Part shown: positions 35,995 to 47,310 of the stretch, piece by piece
Layout of the letters: the number at the start of each line of letters is the position of its first letter
Numbering within the stretch: the first letter of the stretch is position 1
NCBI GenBank assembly: GCA_900169235.1
Contig: FWCC01000207.1
Location: forward strand, 1-64,000
Reading direction: 5' to 3'
Length of the DNA: 64,000 bases
Origin: Zarea fungicola
Lineage: Eukaryota > Ascomycota > Sordariomycetes > Hypocreales > Cordycipitaceae
Translations under genes and position numbers: made by a program
Notes under the pieces: generated by a model
Database searches by the model: none
Told to the model about the DNA's origin: nothing
What the model saw: the letters and a program-made list of their open reading frames with translations, nothing else

Positions 35995-36700
35995 TTTTTA
36001 GACTGATGTATCTTGTAAAGCTTGGAAAATTTGTCACTGTTTCTGGTCTTGTGTGAGTGCAAGTCGGCTATTCAAGGGACAATGACCGAGGAGCCTGGTG
36101 TACTCAAAATCTACAGACCCAATGGTGACTTTAGCATTGGAGGACCTCGAAGGATGCTTTTGCCAGAAACAGAAAATCAATTATGCAAAGAAGAAACGGA
36201 GAGAGAAACTAATGATGAAAGGATAAGAATTCAGCCGGGAACAAAGGTCGGAAGTTGAATCTGGGGTAAGCTCCAAATCGGAAGTGGGCACCAAATGTCG
36301 GATACCGGAGGCGGCAGTTGAAGGCGGGAACAAGTCGGGGGACCAGCGGCGTCAGTAATACAACCTTCCGGCATCCGCGGCAACGCCCGGTAAGTGGCAA
36401 CGGCACAATTGGAGTGCGCATGTTACTATGCTGGCAGAGATGGAAGAAACCGGAATGTCACAAGTGTATGTGGTTCTTTATATTCTGTGCGGCAACTTAG
36501 GCCACCTATATAAGTACAATCTTGAAATCAGGATGCAACACCTGCCCATGTTTCTTTCCTCCCTATGCCCAAAGAATAACCTAACAATTTTTTTCCAAAA
36601 CAGAAACATAAAGTAAAATAAACATGCTTGTACAATAAAAATAATACTCCGTCCTATGGTATCGATTCATAAAAACTTCATAAAAAATCCTCTTCCAGAT
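35995..36700. other. Thiolase promoter and short intergenic stretch
   Basis: Contains the thiolase promoter. Positions about 36233-36341 hold imperfect copies of a GGGAACAA..GTCGG-type word and of GGAAGTTGAA. No gene seen. Confidence 0.5.
36086..36091 (-). promoter_or_regulatory. CCTCGG fatty-acid-response-like box
   Basis: CCGAGG on the plus strand, CCTCGG on the gene strand, 92 bases upstream of the thiolase ATG. CCTCGG is the core bound by FarA/FarB/Ctf1 regulators in front of beta-oxidation genes. One hexamer is weak evidence alone; the matching gene function raises it. Confidence 0.4.
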
Positions 36701-38404
36701 TTAGTGGTACTGTATTCCCAAACCGACATGTCGGGTATCGGCTCCGGTGCGAGCTTTTTTCGTGGGGCTCGCATGTTGGTCGCGCCGCGCTTTCGCCGTG
36801 ACAGGCTCTGGATCAGAGTGACCACTCATTCGCCTCTTTTCCGAGCGGCTTGAATCTGGAAGTCTGGAACGGGGCTTCGTGGCGGGTGCCGCCGCCGCCG
36901 CCGTCGTCGCTAATACTGTTGACTTGGCGGGGATTGCAATTGGACTCGCGTCTCTCGATTCTCCAGAGCTGGCCACTAGCTCAAAGCTCTGGCCGGGATG
37001 GCGGCGAAGGAGATCAGTAGCAGCTTGGCTAGCCTGGCTGTCGAATACATCTTCATCGGCTGCCTCGCCGCCTCTCCTGCTATGCACGGACGTGTTGGTA
37101 GGCTTGCCAGCCCCTCCGCGTCTGGCGGCTGCGGCTGCAAGTGGCTCGCTCTCGTCTGCGGAAATGGTGCTCTCGCGACTCTTGCGACGATGGCGCCTGT
37201 CTGGCGTCACGGGCGCAAAGTATTGCTGCGTGTACATTGTGCGTGGTTCAGTGTGCGGAACCAGGTCGACAGACGGAAGGAGAGTGGAGTGCTCGCCGCG
37301 TGGCCGGTTGATGGGCGTTGTCGGGAGCGAGGACATGGACTGGGCGTTGCGGCTGTGTTTCCAGGTCTGGCGAGGGGCGGAGCGCGGGGCCGGAGCGGGT
37401 GTCGAGGGAGCACTGGTGTTTTGATCTTCCTGGCTCATAGCTTGAAGAATCATGGACAGACCATGCTGGCTCTCGCTTCCGTGGACGCGGGCTGCATGGC
37501 GGGCCGGCTGGGGCTGCGGTGGTAGTTGCGCGGGGTTCTGTCGAGGCGTCATGGCGCCGTGAAAGATGCCACCGGGACTGCAGAGCATCTGAAAGTGCTC
37601 GCGGTTCTCCCGGATGCGGTTGAGGAGCATCTCGCGTTCCTCGGCCAGACCCATCGTCTCCTCCTCCTTTTGCTGAATGACCTTTTTCGCAACGCGGACT
37701 CGTTTCTGCAGGCTGTCATTCTCCTCAACGACGGCCTCGTACGATGAGCGAAGATCCAGGTATTTCGTCGTCAGGGCGTCCGAGGGAGAGCCATATTCGC
37801 GCTTGGCCTGGCGAGAGTGCTCGGCCATGCGCAGGGCATCGACCTCGCGGCGTACCATGTCGTGCTCAACGACGGCCCGCTTCGACTCCTCGTCGGCCTG
37901 CAGGCTGAGGAGGTTGTATTGCAGCTTGTGGTGGGCCGTCTCCATCTTGAGCTTTTGGTTCTCGGCAATGCAGGTTTGGAGCATGGCGCGCAGCTGCTCA
38001 GGTGAAGCATCGCGGACGGTGTCAGATGAGGGCGGGGCATAGTCGGAGGAGGCAATGTCGCGATCACGCAAGGTGTTGAGGACAGTGGCGGGCGGGGAGA
38101 CGGGCGCCGTCTGCTGCTGGGACTGGGAGAATGTGACGGTGCGTCGGTTCATGGCTGCGCGGACCTGGGACGATGGGGGCGGCGTGAGCGACGAAGGAAT
38201 AACCAGGGCGGAGGGTCGATCATCGTTGACCTCGGTCTTGAAGGACGAGTTGGGGTCCATTGGGGATCCGGGTCCTTCTGTCGATGGCAGAGTGACCTGC
38301 GAGAGCGGGTCTTGCACCTGGTCCATCGGCGTGGTTGGTGCAGGTGCAGGATGAAGGGTTGTTCGGCTTGGTTGCTGGCGATTGGTGGCCGAGCGCGATG
38401 CCAT
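36701..38404 (-). CDS. Coiled-coil protein with basic C-terminus, function unknown
   Basis: Single-exon gene of 567 residues with GC-rich codon use. Residues 1-130 are Pro/Ser/Thr-rich and probably disordered. Residues about 130-280 form a coiled coil (LQTCIAENQKLKMETAHHKL, later QKRVRVAKKVIQQKEEE). The C-terminal half is disordered with Arg/Lys/Ser stretches (DRRHRRKSRES, SEKRRMSGHSD, SPTKKART) that could serve as nuclear localisation signals. I do not recognise the family. The nearest genes give no clue. A cytoskeletal, spindle or nuclear scaffold role is possible but not shown. Confidence 0.75.
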   Translation of the reverse strand: MASRSATNRQQPSRTTLHPAPAPTTPMDQVQDPLSQVTLPSTEGPGSPMDPNSSFKTEVNDDRPSALVIPSSLTPPPSSQVRAAMNRRTVTFSQSQQQTAPVSPPATVLNTLRDRDIASSDYAPPSSDTVRDASPEQLRAMLQTCIAENQKLKMETAHHKLQYNLLSLQADEESKRAVVEHDMVRREVDALRMAEHSRQAKREYGSPSDALTTKYLDLRSSYEAVVEENDSLQKRVRVAKKVIQQKEEETMGLAEEREMLLNRIRENREHFQMLCSPGGIFHGAMTPRQNPAQLPPQPQPARHAARVHGSESQHGLSMILQAMSQEDQNTSAPSTPAPAPRSAPRQTWKHSRNAQSMSSLPTTPINRPRGEHSTLLPSVDLVPHTEPRTMYTQQYFAPVTPDRRHRRKSRESTISADESEPLAAAAARRGGAGKPTNTSVHSRRGGEAADEDVFDSQASQAATDLLRRHPGQSFELVASSGESRDASPIAIPAKSTVLATTAAAAAPATKPRSRLPDSSRSEKRRMSGHSDPEPVTAKARRDQHASPTKKARTGADTRHVGLGIQYH

Positions 38405-39746
38405 GATTATCGAGACGATGCTACCGTGACAAGGATAGCTTGTCTGGAGCGGCGGGGAGGAAAGTAGAGATTCGTCGTGGCGAGGTGGTGCGGTAAAGGG
38501 AGGAAAGAAAACAAGACGGGACCGCGTCTGGGGATAAAGAGGTCCCTGAACGGTTTGGATGTCTCACAATGGGAAAACCTTGTCTGGGTGCGTGCGGGTG
38601 GGCGGAAATGCAGCACGGCACGGCAGCAACCGAAACCAAACAAACGGCGAGTGGTGGAGTCGTATTTGTCGTCGTCTAGTGTGCCAAAAGAGGGGAGTGA
38701 AATGATACAAGTTTCCCCAGTGTGTTGAAACTTTATTCTGCTTATTTGCGTCAGCGATGTGTAAACGCAGCAGTGAAGCTGGCGATGTCGGTGGCGGATG
38801 GATTTTTGCAGTCCGTGAATTGGGGGTTGAGAGGTGTGGACAACCAGGATGGGGATGCACGAGCCTCTTCCCCCATGCGGTTGCTGGGCAGAGATGCAAG
38901 CGGGCAAGAAAATAGCGAGGCGGAAAACCTGAGTGGCTGGGGATTTGTGGCTGGTGGGCGAGGACAGAGAGCGCTAGAAAAGGCACTAGAATCTGCATCT
39001 TGACAAGTAGCAACGTGCCTGGTGCAGGTCACAACGGGCCGTCTCTAGCGTGTCCAGTGCCTGCCCGCATGCCCATTTCAAAGCCCTGTTGTTTCCAGCT
39101 GTCTGCTCTGCCCCGACAAGATGCCCATCAAGCAATACTAAAAAAAAAAAAAAAAAAAAAGACGAAAGAAAGGAAACAATTAAATTCAATTCAATAATTA
39201 AAAACTAATTCATAACCAATTTGCAACATGAACTGAAACTACCCAAACAGTTGCTACAGCTCTCATCTGTCCACCTCTCTCGGTCTGGATCAGGTATTGC
39301 TGGAGCGAGCTGAATATTTACTCTCTTATTACGCAAATACCCACAAAGAACGAACCATAGACGTCTCTTTTTTGTAGTTGACTTGTTGAGAACCAGTACT
39401 TGGTCTTTTCCCAGCCAAAAGACTTGCCTAGTACCCTATACCCGCGCAACAACTGGATGGCCTGCATGCCAGTCCCATTAACTGGTCCTATCAGCGCAAA
39501 AGCGACTTTCGTACGGGCAAACTCATTACTCTAACACCATTAACTAGTTGTTTGCTTTGCCATTTTCACCACACAGCTTCGCCGTCGGGAGAGGGGGCAC
39601 ACGCACCAGACACAAGTTGTGCTCCAGTATAGAGTACATCCATACAATTGGCTCTGATAGAGTCCGGTAGAATATACATCTCAGGAGCTTGCAAAAGAGG
39701 GTTATTCACCAGCAAGGGCTAGCAACGCATCATTTCCCAGGGGTAA
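38405..39746. other. Upstream region of the coiled-coil gene
   Basis: About 1.3 kb with several overlapping frames on both strands and no recognisable protein. CT-rich on the minus strand next to the ATG, as in fungal promoters and leaders. It includes the A tract at 39140-39160. Confidence 0.45.
39140..39160 (+). repeat. Poly(dA:dT) tract of 21 bases
   Basis: Uninterrupted run of 21 A. Such tracts exclude nucleosomes in fungal promoters. It lies about 740 bases upstream of the coiled-coil gene ATG. Confidence 0.8.
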
Positions 39747-40109
39747 TCAAAGACAATCATTACTACCCAAGTAATTGCCATAATCATCATACACCCTACA
39801 GAACCTTTCGTTCCGTTCCCGCTCAAGTTGATGTTGCATAAAGCATTTCATTGCCATCATCTTGTACGAACGCATGTCCTTGGATCCTTTCCATTGGAAA
39901 TATTCTTCCGGATCGCGAAAGCAGCCGCCACTAGCGTCTTGCCCAATGGCCGGTGCCAGGCTGGCTTGGTCTGTAGTGGTGACGAGATTCCAGATCCGCT
40001 GGCCATTGACCGGGAAAAATCGCGAGGATAAGAAATAGGCAGTGATGACAACAGTGATGAGGAAGACTCTCTTCCAAGTAAGGGACAGGCGGATAAGCAT
40101 CCTAGCCAT
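39747..40109 (-). CDS. Small type II membrane protein, function unknown
   Basis: Frame of 120 residues. A basic N-terminus (MARMLIRLSLTWKR) precedes one hydrophobic span, VFLITVVITAYFLSS, consistent with a signal anchor and a lumenal C-terminal part. The lumenal part has three Cys (GGCFRDPEEYF, KCFMQHQL, RFCRVYDDYG) plus one near the C-terminus. I do not recognise a family. It could be a short Golgi-type protein or a remnant of a larger gene. An upstream exon cannot be excluded. Confidence 0.5.
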   Translation of the reverse strand: MARMLIRLSLTWKRVFLITVVITAYFLSSRFFPVNGQRIWNLVTTTDQASLAPAIGQDASGGCFRDPEEYFQWKGSKDMRSYKMMAMKCFMQHQLERERNERFCRVYDDYGNYLGSNDCL

Positions 40110-41263
40110 TCTCTGGTATTAACCACACGGCTGGTTGAGTAATCAGTGAAACACTGGCATCCGCCGACTGGAAATTCAACTAACCCCCTTTTCATAAGAA
40201 TGACAAAATGTTCACGCTTGCTGGCTGGACATGTTAGAGGACACCTATCAGTCAGGTGCTAGCCTTCGTAATAAGGACTAGGTCGCTACGTGTACCACTA
40301 ACGTCAGCCACTGCTAAACTATTGCGCCAAAAAGTGGCCAGCCACAACCAAGGTTGGATTATTATCCCATATCTGCTTGACATAAACCTACAATAAAAGA
40401 ATGCGTTTTCTAATAACTAACTATAACTAACTACTAATAAGAAAAAGTTTTATTAAATTTTCAATTTTACAGTGACCATGTCTTGATATGCCCAACAATA
40501 GGTGTAAAATGCAATGCAAGATTTGTTCAACAATGTCGGCCGCTAATAGGCAGAAATACGGCATTCAATATGGAGTACCTTAATATTATTAGGTTCATTA
40601 ATAGCCCGCGGACTTAATGTCTTCCTGCTACGAACCAATGGCAGAGGCAGCGATGAGCCTGTAACGCTCGAACTGACGGATATCAGTACCCCCAATTACA
40701 GAAATGTGGACAAGCCTTGGAGAAGAATGTTGAGCCGTTGGCAGGCTCATGGCTGCAAGCTTCGTGGCTTTCTCTGTGATATCACTGGAGAAATTGTGTA
40801 TGAGGGCTACAGACTGTGGAATTGAGTATACATCTATTATCTAGAAAGAGACGTCTCAGCCACCGTAATATACCCCTTAGTTAGCTGAGATGCGCTTACA
40901 GAAAGAAGGAATCAGCCAAGCAAAGGTGAGGGTCCCTTGCCCAATTGAGTAGGGCAATGCGGGAACCCACAAACAAGGCTTACAGAAAACCCGACCAGAG
41001 ACATGACTCTCTACAGCCGGTTCCAATATTGTCTTAAAGGGGCTAAAACCTGCGTTCTAAAGTCCACCACTTGGCACCTATTTCCGCTGCCGCCTTTTGC
41101 AGCTGGCTCGTACTGCCGCCGGCACCTGATGGTGCTGACAAAACCAACTGTATCCATTACGCAGTATAAAAGAACCCAGAAGGTTCATTCACTGAAAACC
41201 ATGCTTTTATTCCTGTGTTCTACTTTAGCTTAGCAAGTTTCAATTGTCTTGCTGGAATACATC
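40110..41263. other. Intergenic between divergent genes
   Basis: No gene recognised. Positions 40380-40470 are AT-rich with CTAACTA-type words. Confidence 0.5.
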
Positions 41264-41805
41264 ATGTCTTTCTTTGCACGAATGCCAGCCTTCGCCCTAC
41301 CCATGGTCACGAGTTCGCTCAATGTCGGCATGGCCCTCGGTGCATATATTGGGACTATTCCCTTTGCGCGTTCTGATTATCCTGGCCAAGCCATAGCAAT
41401 CTGGTTTGAGGGTTTCTTCAAGCCGGGATTCATTGCAATATGCACACTGAGCACCTTAACACTAAGTACTAGTGCCATGAATCTACGGTCTCTTGGAAGT
41501 GTAAATGCAAGGAAACGCAAGTCTGCACGCTGGGTGCTAGCTGGCGTTATTTTTACATTGATTCACTTTGGGTTCGGCAGTACTGTATGTTTACCACTCA
41601 GCCGACGGGGACGATATTTAGTGGACAGCAGCTAATTCATACCCACTGTTAGGTCCTTGGTATTATGGATCGAATTGCATCGAACCCTACCTTGTCGCAA
41701 CCTGAAATGGCTAAATGGATAAGCATGCATGTTTTTAGGACTTGGTCAACAGACGTACCGGCATGGCTCTGTTTTATCTGCGCGTTTCTTTCAGACACAG
41801 TCTGA
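41264..41805 (+). CDS. DUF1772-like (anthrone oxygenase family) membrane protein
   Basis: Two exons, 41264-41584 and 41653-41805, joined across a 68-base intron, give 157 residues. That is the usual size of DUF1772 proteins, several of which oxidise anthrones in aromatic polyketide pathways. Hydrophobic segments lie near residues 8-30, 45-65, 85-107 and at the C-terminus (about 135-155). The C-terminal block WISMHVFRTWSTDVPAWLCF resembles the conserved W..xH..R....D..AW pattern of the family. There is no polyketide synthase in the window, so a pathway cannot be named. Confidence in the exon structure is higher than in the function. Confidence 0.6.
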
Positions 41806-43214
41806 CCGTAGAGGTAGGAGTCTAATTTGACGAGACACGCAAGCCAAGAGCGAAAACACGTCCTGGAACATCAAGAGAAGACAATGGTTTATCATGAGGT
41901 GAGAACAGGCTAAGACGGAGAAAGGAAGGTATAATAGAGGCCATGTAAATATTTTCAAACTATGAAAAATATTAGTTACGTTGGGAAAATTACACAACTC
42001 AGTTGCACGTGAAAGGCAGCGACGAAGCCAGAATTTGGTGCACAAGCAGAGGGCCTTGGCCACATTTACTGTACTATAATTATGCCGTCAATTGGTTGGT
42101 AAACTGAACAGTGGCTATCCTTTATTTAAACGTGAGATGTTCAAGTGTCAGCATTACGACATGCAAGCAGTTTCCCACGAATCCAAGGGAGACTGGAGCG
42201 GCAGCACCCAGCATCTCTTATTGGCGACAATGGGCCCTGTAAATAGAATTATCATGGAGCTGCTGGCCTCCACAGTCGGAACTCCATGGAAGCTAGTTAG
42301 GCTGGGGACATGGCCTGTCTTCAGCGCCAATCGCTTCTCCACCAAATTTGACATTGAGAAGCTCAATGGTGAGTAGATTGATATTTTGAAATGGACACAT
42401 GGTACTTCATTGGCGGATATGGCGGTGACGGAGTTTCTACCACATATTGGATTACTAGGGACGGCATGGCATGTACCTCGTGGAGATGAGCAGTTTCTAC
42501 GCTCTTCCGTTCCGCCAAAGTCAGTAATCTTTTGTCATGATTGCTAGCATCGAGGCCAACTCTTCCCACATGAGCTAGAAATAATGCCCACCTTGACCTC
42601 GGAGAAAAGGTTTTGTCGAGTTACAAGTGATCTGATTTGGTTGCTTCGTCAATTTTTGGCATCAGTTGTTGCTATTGAACTTGTTCCTCATGACGGGATC
42701 CACTACAGGGCTGGTTTTTGATTATCGAGATAGCGCCTTATGAAAGAAGACCATCTTGCAGAACTTTTATGCTGATATCTGGTATTTGCTCCTTTGCTAC
42801 CATCCGAGGGATCACAAGGTCATAAAGTCTAATTGACGCCGAATCACAGGGTAACTCCCATCGTACCATGTTCCAAGAGTAAAATTAGGCTTCTAGTATG
42901 CTCCAAGGTTGGACATCTTGCGAATCATGCGAATGAAACCAACACTAAATCAAATCATGAGAATAGACTAGTGTTTAAGTTGAATTCAATTAAACACAGC
43001 TATACTTACTACAACTATAAGTTAAAGTAAAGTAAATTAAACTAACTAAATTAATTAACTTGACCATAAACTACATTAATTATTTCAATTATTTTAATGA
43101 AATATATCCACTATTTAATTTAATATTTGCAAGACTTGGCATCAAATGAATTGATCGATTCGATCGACTATTCGCAACATGTCCAACCCTGGTATGCTCT
43201 GAATGGCCACAATA
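41806..43214. other. Mostly intergenic, AT-rich at the right
   Basis: Apart from the uncertain frame at 42092-42376 I see nothing coding. Positions 42990-43140 consist largely of TTAATTAA-type AT-rich sequence, typical of RIP-affected or 3' flanking DNA. Confidence 0.45.
42092..42376 (+). CDS. Possible gene fragment, unrecognised
   Basis: Open frame of 94 residues with protein-like composition: LLLATMGPVNRIIMELLAS, TPWKLVRLGTWP and STKFDIEKLNG. A GT follows directly after the last block (GGTGAGTAG near 42368), so this may be one exon of a larger gene, but I find no convincing following exon. I do not recognise the family. Treat as a candidate exon or remnant. Confidence 0.3.
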   Translation: MVGKLNSGYPLFKREMFKCQHYDMQAVSHESKGDWSGSTQHLLLATMGPVNRIIMELLASTVGTPWKLVRLGTWPVFSANRFSTKFDIEKLNGE

Positions 43215-44427
43215 TCACCAATCCAGTAACTGGCCAAGTTTTTGCTGAGTGAGAAATCTATTGACCTCTTCAGTCGTGTTGGTCCAGAGATTCTGCGAAT
43301 TTTCCGGATTCCCCGTAAGGGCATGCGATGTCCCAACTTTCCCACCCGGTATGATGTATTGCCCACTGAAAACGTCGGGAGCTTCGCGCACTTCTTTTGA
43401 CGTGGCGGCAAATAATACGGTAAAACTACCCTGGTCCTCTGTAACCATGACCCGTTTGATCAGCTGGCGTAGCGGTGCAATGAATATCCGCAGGGCATTT
43501 TCACTCGCGGTTGCACCTGGATGAACGGACAGCGAAATGACAGGTAGCTGCTGCTTATCGAACCTGCGTTGGAGTTCTTGCGCGAACATTACATTGGCTA
43601 GTTTTGCCATGCTATACCGCAACATATCGACCGTGAACATATGGCTTTGAACATACTTCCATTTCCATGGAATAGAATCGAGTTTGCCTTGGAGAAAATT
43701 TGCAGACAAGAAATCGAATTGGGAGTTTGCGGGCAGGAAGACTGCAGGAGCATCGGATGCCACTGTTACGACACGAACATCTGCATGCGGCTCTGCGGTA
43801 GCCTGTTTGAGAAGTGGCAGAAGACCATTGGTGAATATGAAGTGACCAATATGACTGAGCACAAGGGCATTTCGTTAGTCATTAACGAACCAAGCAAAGG
43901 TAGCGAAGTAGCAACTTACCAAACCGCCAAGGTTCTCTCCCAGCCTGCTTTCGTTATTTCAAGGGTCTCAGTCTGTAATCCTGCGTTGTTGACTTTAATT
44001 AAATTAGTTAAAGGATTTAACAATGCATACAGTTGGCAAAAGAAAGCGCACCCAAAATATCCACTTTCCCTTCCTTTGATCTGAGTTCCTTGATGGCGTC
44101 CAGTATGCTCCTGGTGTCACCCAAATCCATGCGCAACCAGCGTAGACGATCTTTAGACAGCTCAGGCTTCTTAGAGATGATTCGTTCTACAGCAGCCTTT
44201 GCGTTGGACTCGGACCTGGCCGTAAGGTACACCTTGGCTCCGGCCGCGGCCAAATGCATGACACTATGCATGCCGATGCCAGAACTTGGAAGAGTCAGCC
44301 CACAACCAATACTTCTAATTAGACATAAAACAGAAGAAATAGACTAGACAAACCTTCCACCTGTAACTACTGCGACTTTGCCAGTCAAATCTGGCATGTT
44401 GCCTCCAGGTCCCCATATCTGCTCCAT
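43215..44427 (-). CDS. Short-chain dehydrogenase/reductase (retinol-dehydrogenase-like)
   Basis: Four exons: 44427-44354, 44284-44052, 43992-43920 and 43854-43215, in frame, for 339 residues; the ATG at 44397 (MPDLTGK) is an alternative start. It is an NAD(P)-dependent oxidoreductase. The cofactor motif TGGSSGIG spans the first intron. VNNAG is present. The catalytic Ser is in VVTVASDA and the catalytic Tyr and Lys are in RYSMAKLAN. The position of the conserved Asn before H-x-G-H-F reads Cys (AVCHIGHF), formed across an intron. The substrate is unknown. It sits between a DUF1772-like protein and a Zn2Cys6 regulator, as such enzymes do in secondary-metabolite loci. Confidence 0.88.
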
Positions 44428-45498
44428 CGCTTGCCCTTTGCTAATCCGTATGACGGGTTCTTTTGCGCTTGAGTTGAAAGAAAGGATTATATTGAAATTG
44501 AAAACTCTTCAATGAGAAGATGCGTATGGATTTGATTTACAATTTTCGCGGCGCAGTTGAGCTAAATACCTATGGAATACTGTGGTAAGACCTGGTGCGG
44601 TGGAGTTTTGGATTCTAATTTTGCGAACAATCAGCGGACATGCCTCCCCAATATGCGGAGTTTTCTGGTTGCTGGCTTTTCAGAGCTGCTAAATCCATTG
44701 GAGTTTCTTTTCCCTGGCCTGAATCCTCAATTCACACAACTTGAACTGCGGCCAATTGAAACATCCAAAGCGGCCCAAGGGTAATTTCCGACCAATAATT
44801 ACATAACCAATCTATTAGGGACAGCTTTAGGACCGTATCGAGTGCCGATTCAAAATCAGCCCACCAAGTTGGACAACTGACGCATACGGTCTGGACTTGC
44901 GGGAATGATTGTTTGAAGATGGTTCAAAGTCCACGGAGACCCGTGGAGCGCCGGCGGGATCAAACTCCTGCAAAATATGGAGCAACCTGCGCTAGGCAAC
45001 TCTTGGTAAAGGTTGTCTCGCAGGCGAATGTATTTCGAGTATGGCAAATTTATGTCGCCCTTATCGGAATTCCGTGGAAGGATGTGCTGGGGCAAGAGTG
45101 AGTGCACTGCTAAATCCGGTAAGGGTTGCTGAATCTATTTGTGTCTGCGCTATTTCTATCATTTCCTTGGCATGCTCAGTGCACCGTCATAACAGAACTT
45201 GATAAATACCCTGGAATTCCACACCGCTGGATAATCATTCTACCGAAACTCGAGATATCAAGCGAATACTTTGAGAACGAAAAAGAGGCTATAAGATGAC
45301 TATTAACAGCCGAACACAGTACTCAGAAAGAGAGGATCCGTTTGTTTGCTTTTTTTTGTGGCACACTTGCTGAACGTTGATAAAGCCGAGTAACGTGACA
45401 AAATAGGTTTCCTTCCATCTCTGAATGGGAAATGCCACAGTTCCAAACGGAAGATTGCGTTCTCGTGTCGACGATACTATAGTATGCGATGCATCATT
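44428..45498. other. Intergenic
   Basis: Upstream region of the SDR and 3' flank of the Zn2Cys6 regulator. Short frames here match nothing I know. Confidence 0.5.
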
Positions 45499-47310
45499 TT
45501 AGTTCCACGGCTGAAGAAGTGTGTCATCGCAAGTTAGCTCGGCTGCCACCTCGAGCTGACTTTGATCAAAACAGCTGCTCGCCTCTTGATAAGCTAGTAC
45601 AGCTCTTGCTTGCAAGTCGTCCACCAAATCAAAGAGTTCTTTGCAAGGAGAGTTGGTCTTGGCGGTGACAACTTCTTTTAGTTGAGGTACAGCTTTAGTG
45701 GCGATGTCAATGGGGTAAATATACCCTACATCATCTTCCTCCGATCTAGAAAGCGTCGTTTCACTGGACAAAATTTGCAATACACCCTGTCGACCCAGCT
45801 TAAGAGCATTTATCCAGACGAGATTGTTGTAAAACACGCCATGTAGAATGAGGATGGTTGATAGAAACTGGTTATACATGCTCGTCAAATGAATGAGTTC
45901 ACAGACTCCCACAGCTTCAGATACTTTGTGTATCTTGTAGTTATCCGGTATACTACGATACCATTGGTCTAACCCGTGCTGCACCTGCGCACTTTGACCC
46001 TGGCGATTCTGTATTGAAGACTCTGTGGATCTTTTGGAGTATAGTAGCTTGATAACCTCATTTTGAAGGCGGGCAAGCTGCACTAATAAATAGTTGTAGG
46101 GAAGGTGGCTATCTTTATTTCGCGACCAAATGAGCCCCATGCCGTCTTGCGGTTCGCAGGAGGGGAGTTCGACACCGACATCTACATCAAAATGAATAGG
46201 AGGTGCGCCGATTTGCAAAGAAATGTCCTGCGGTATGGAGTTAACCAAGATATAGAAGTCCGTATCTGTTGGAGCGAAAACACACCTTGTCTAATACATA
46301 TAGTAACCAAAAAATGCGAGAGCTTCTAACCGTGTTTCATCCGCGGCAAAGGTACTGTGTAATCGGGAGTGAAGCCGGAGTCGGTGGGCTACATGCATAG
46401 CTGTGCCAATTACGACACTCGCTAGGCTTGATCTATTGCTGTTCTGGTATAGTATAACGATACCGAGCAGAGCTTGTATTCCCAGCAACCCTTCATCTTC
46501 AGCAGCTAGTTCAGACGCCACGATATGAACTTGCCCAAGTAGGTAGCTGGCGCGATTCCGCAGATTCGGACCACCACTTCCTCGCAGGGCCTCGGACACT
46601 ACTGTGCGAAGGCTCAAGGCAAGGACAACCTGGACAGAAACCCAGGCTGCCGTATTGCGCTGAGAGCTTGAACCGTACCAGCCATGAAGCAGGCGCCTGA
46701 AGCTCTGTTCGTCATATAAAGGAATGAGGGGATTGAATTTCTCAAAATAATGATCAATAATGGGAAGAACTTCTGGCAATGGAGGCAGCGCTAGGTCCTC
46801 TGTAACAAAAGTGCTTTGGGTTGAAGGGTGGGCGGAAGTCTCTCTTCGGCCCCTTAATCCAGGGAAAATGCTCGACTCCACTGAATCCAATGCGGTATTG
46901 TGTGGTTCCGAAGAATGCCGGTTGCCCGCTTGTTGTGTGGCATTCAATTCGACAGTTTTGAGTAAAAGCTCGAGCTGTAGCTCTATTCTGTCTAGTCGGT
47001 CACTGTCCGGCAGCTCTGCGCTAATCACAACCCCGTTAGCATGGCTTCCAATTACCAAATAAGATATCCGAGCATACCGCGAATTATGAGGCTGCGTATT
47101 TATCTCAGATGCCTTACTGTGTTGGTGTGAACTAGGCCTTCCTGAAGTGGTGGTGCAACCTAATTTATATAGCAGGCAATTCGAACACTGTGGCTTGAGC
47201 ATATCACATCGAAGCTTTTTCCTGCAGCATAGGTCGCAAGCTGCATGAAGAGTCAGACCCATACCGGATACCTTCGATGAACTCACCTTTTCGCCGGCTA
47301 GATATGCCAC
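45499..47310 (-). pseudogene. Zn2Cys6 transcription factor with a one-base frame break
   Basis: The N-terminus carries a Zn2Cys6 cluster starting at about Cys 25 (CDLCCRKKLRCD, then CSNCLLYKLGC). The fungal transcription factor domain follows (LPPLPEVLPIIDHYFEKFNP, later MHVAHRLRLH). Near 46331 the frame ends early; shifting by one base gives RSSRIFWLLYVLDK, the conserved block of this domain. That exon then ends at 46286 with a GT donor, and exon 46227-45499 continues DISLQIGAPP to the normal end. So one base seems to be missing at about 46331, by mutation or sequencing error. Everything else looks functional. It probably regulates neighbouring genes, by analogy with cluster regulators. Confidence 0.85.

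Noticed and set aside
34762..36006. Plus-strand frame of 414 codons opposite the thiolase
   Set aside because: Arg/Ala/His-rich shadow caused by high GC; the minus strand encodes a clear thiolase.
42990..43140. AT-rich stretch as a possible replication origin or centromere-like element
   Set aside because: Short and without any supporting motif; typical AT-rich fungal intergenic DNA.
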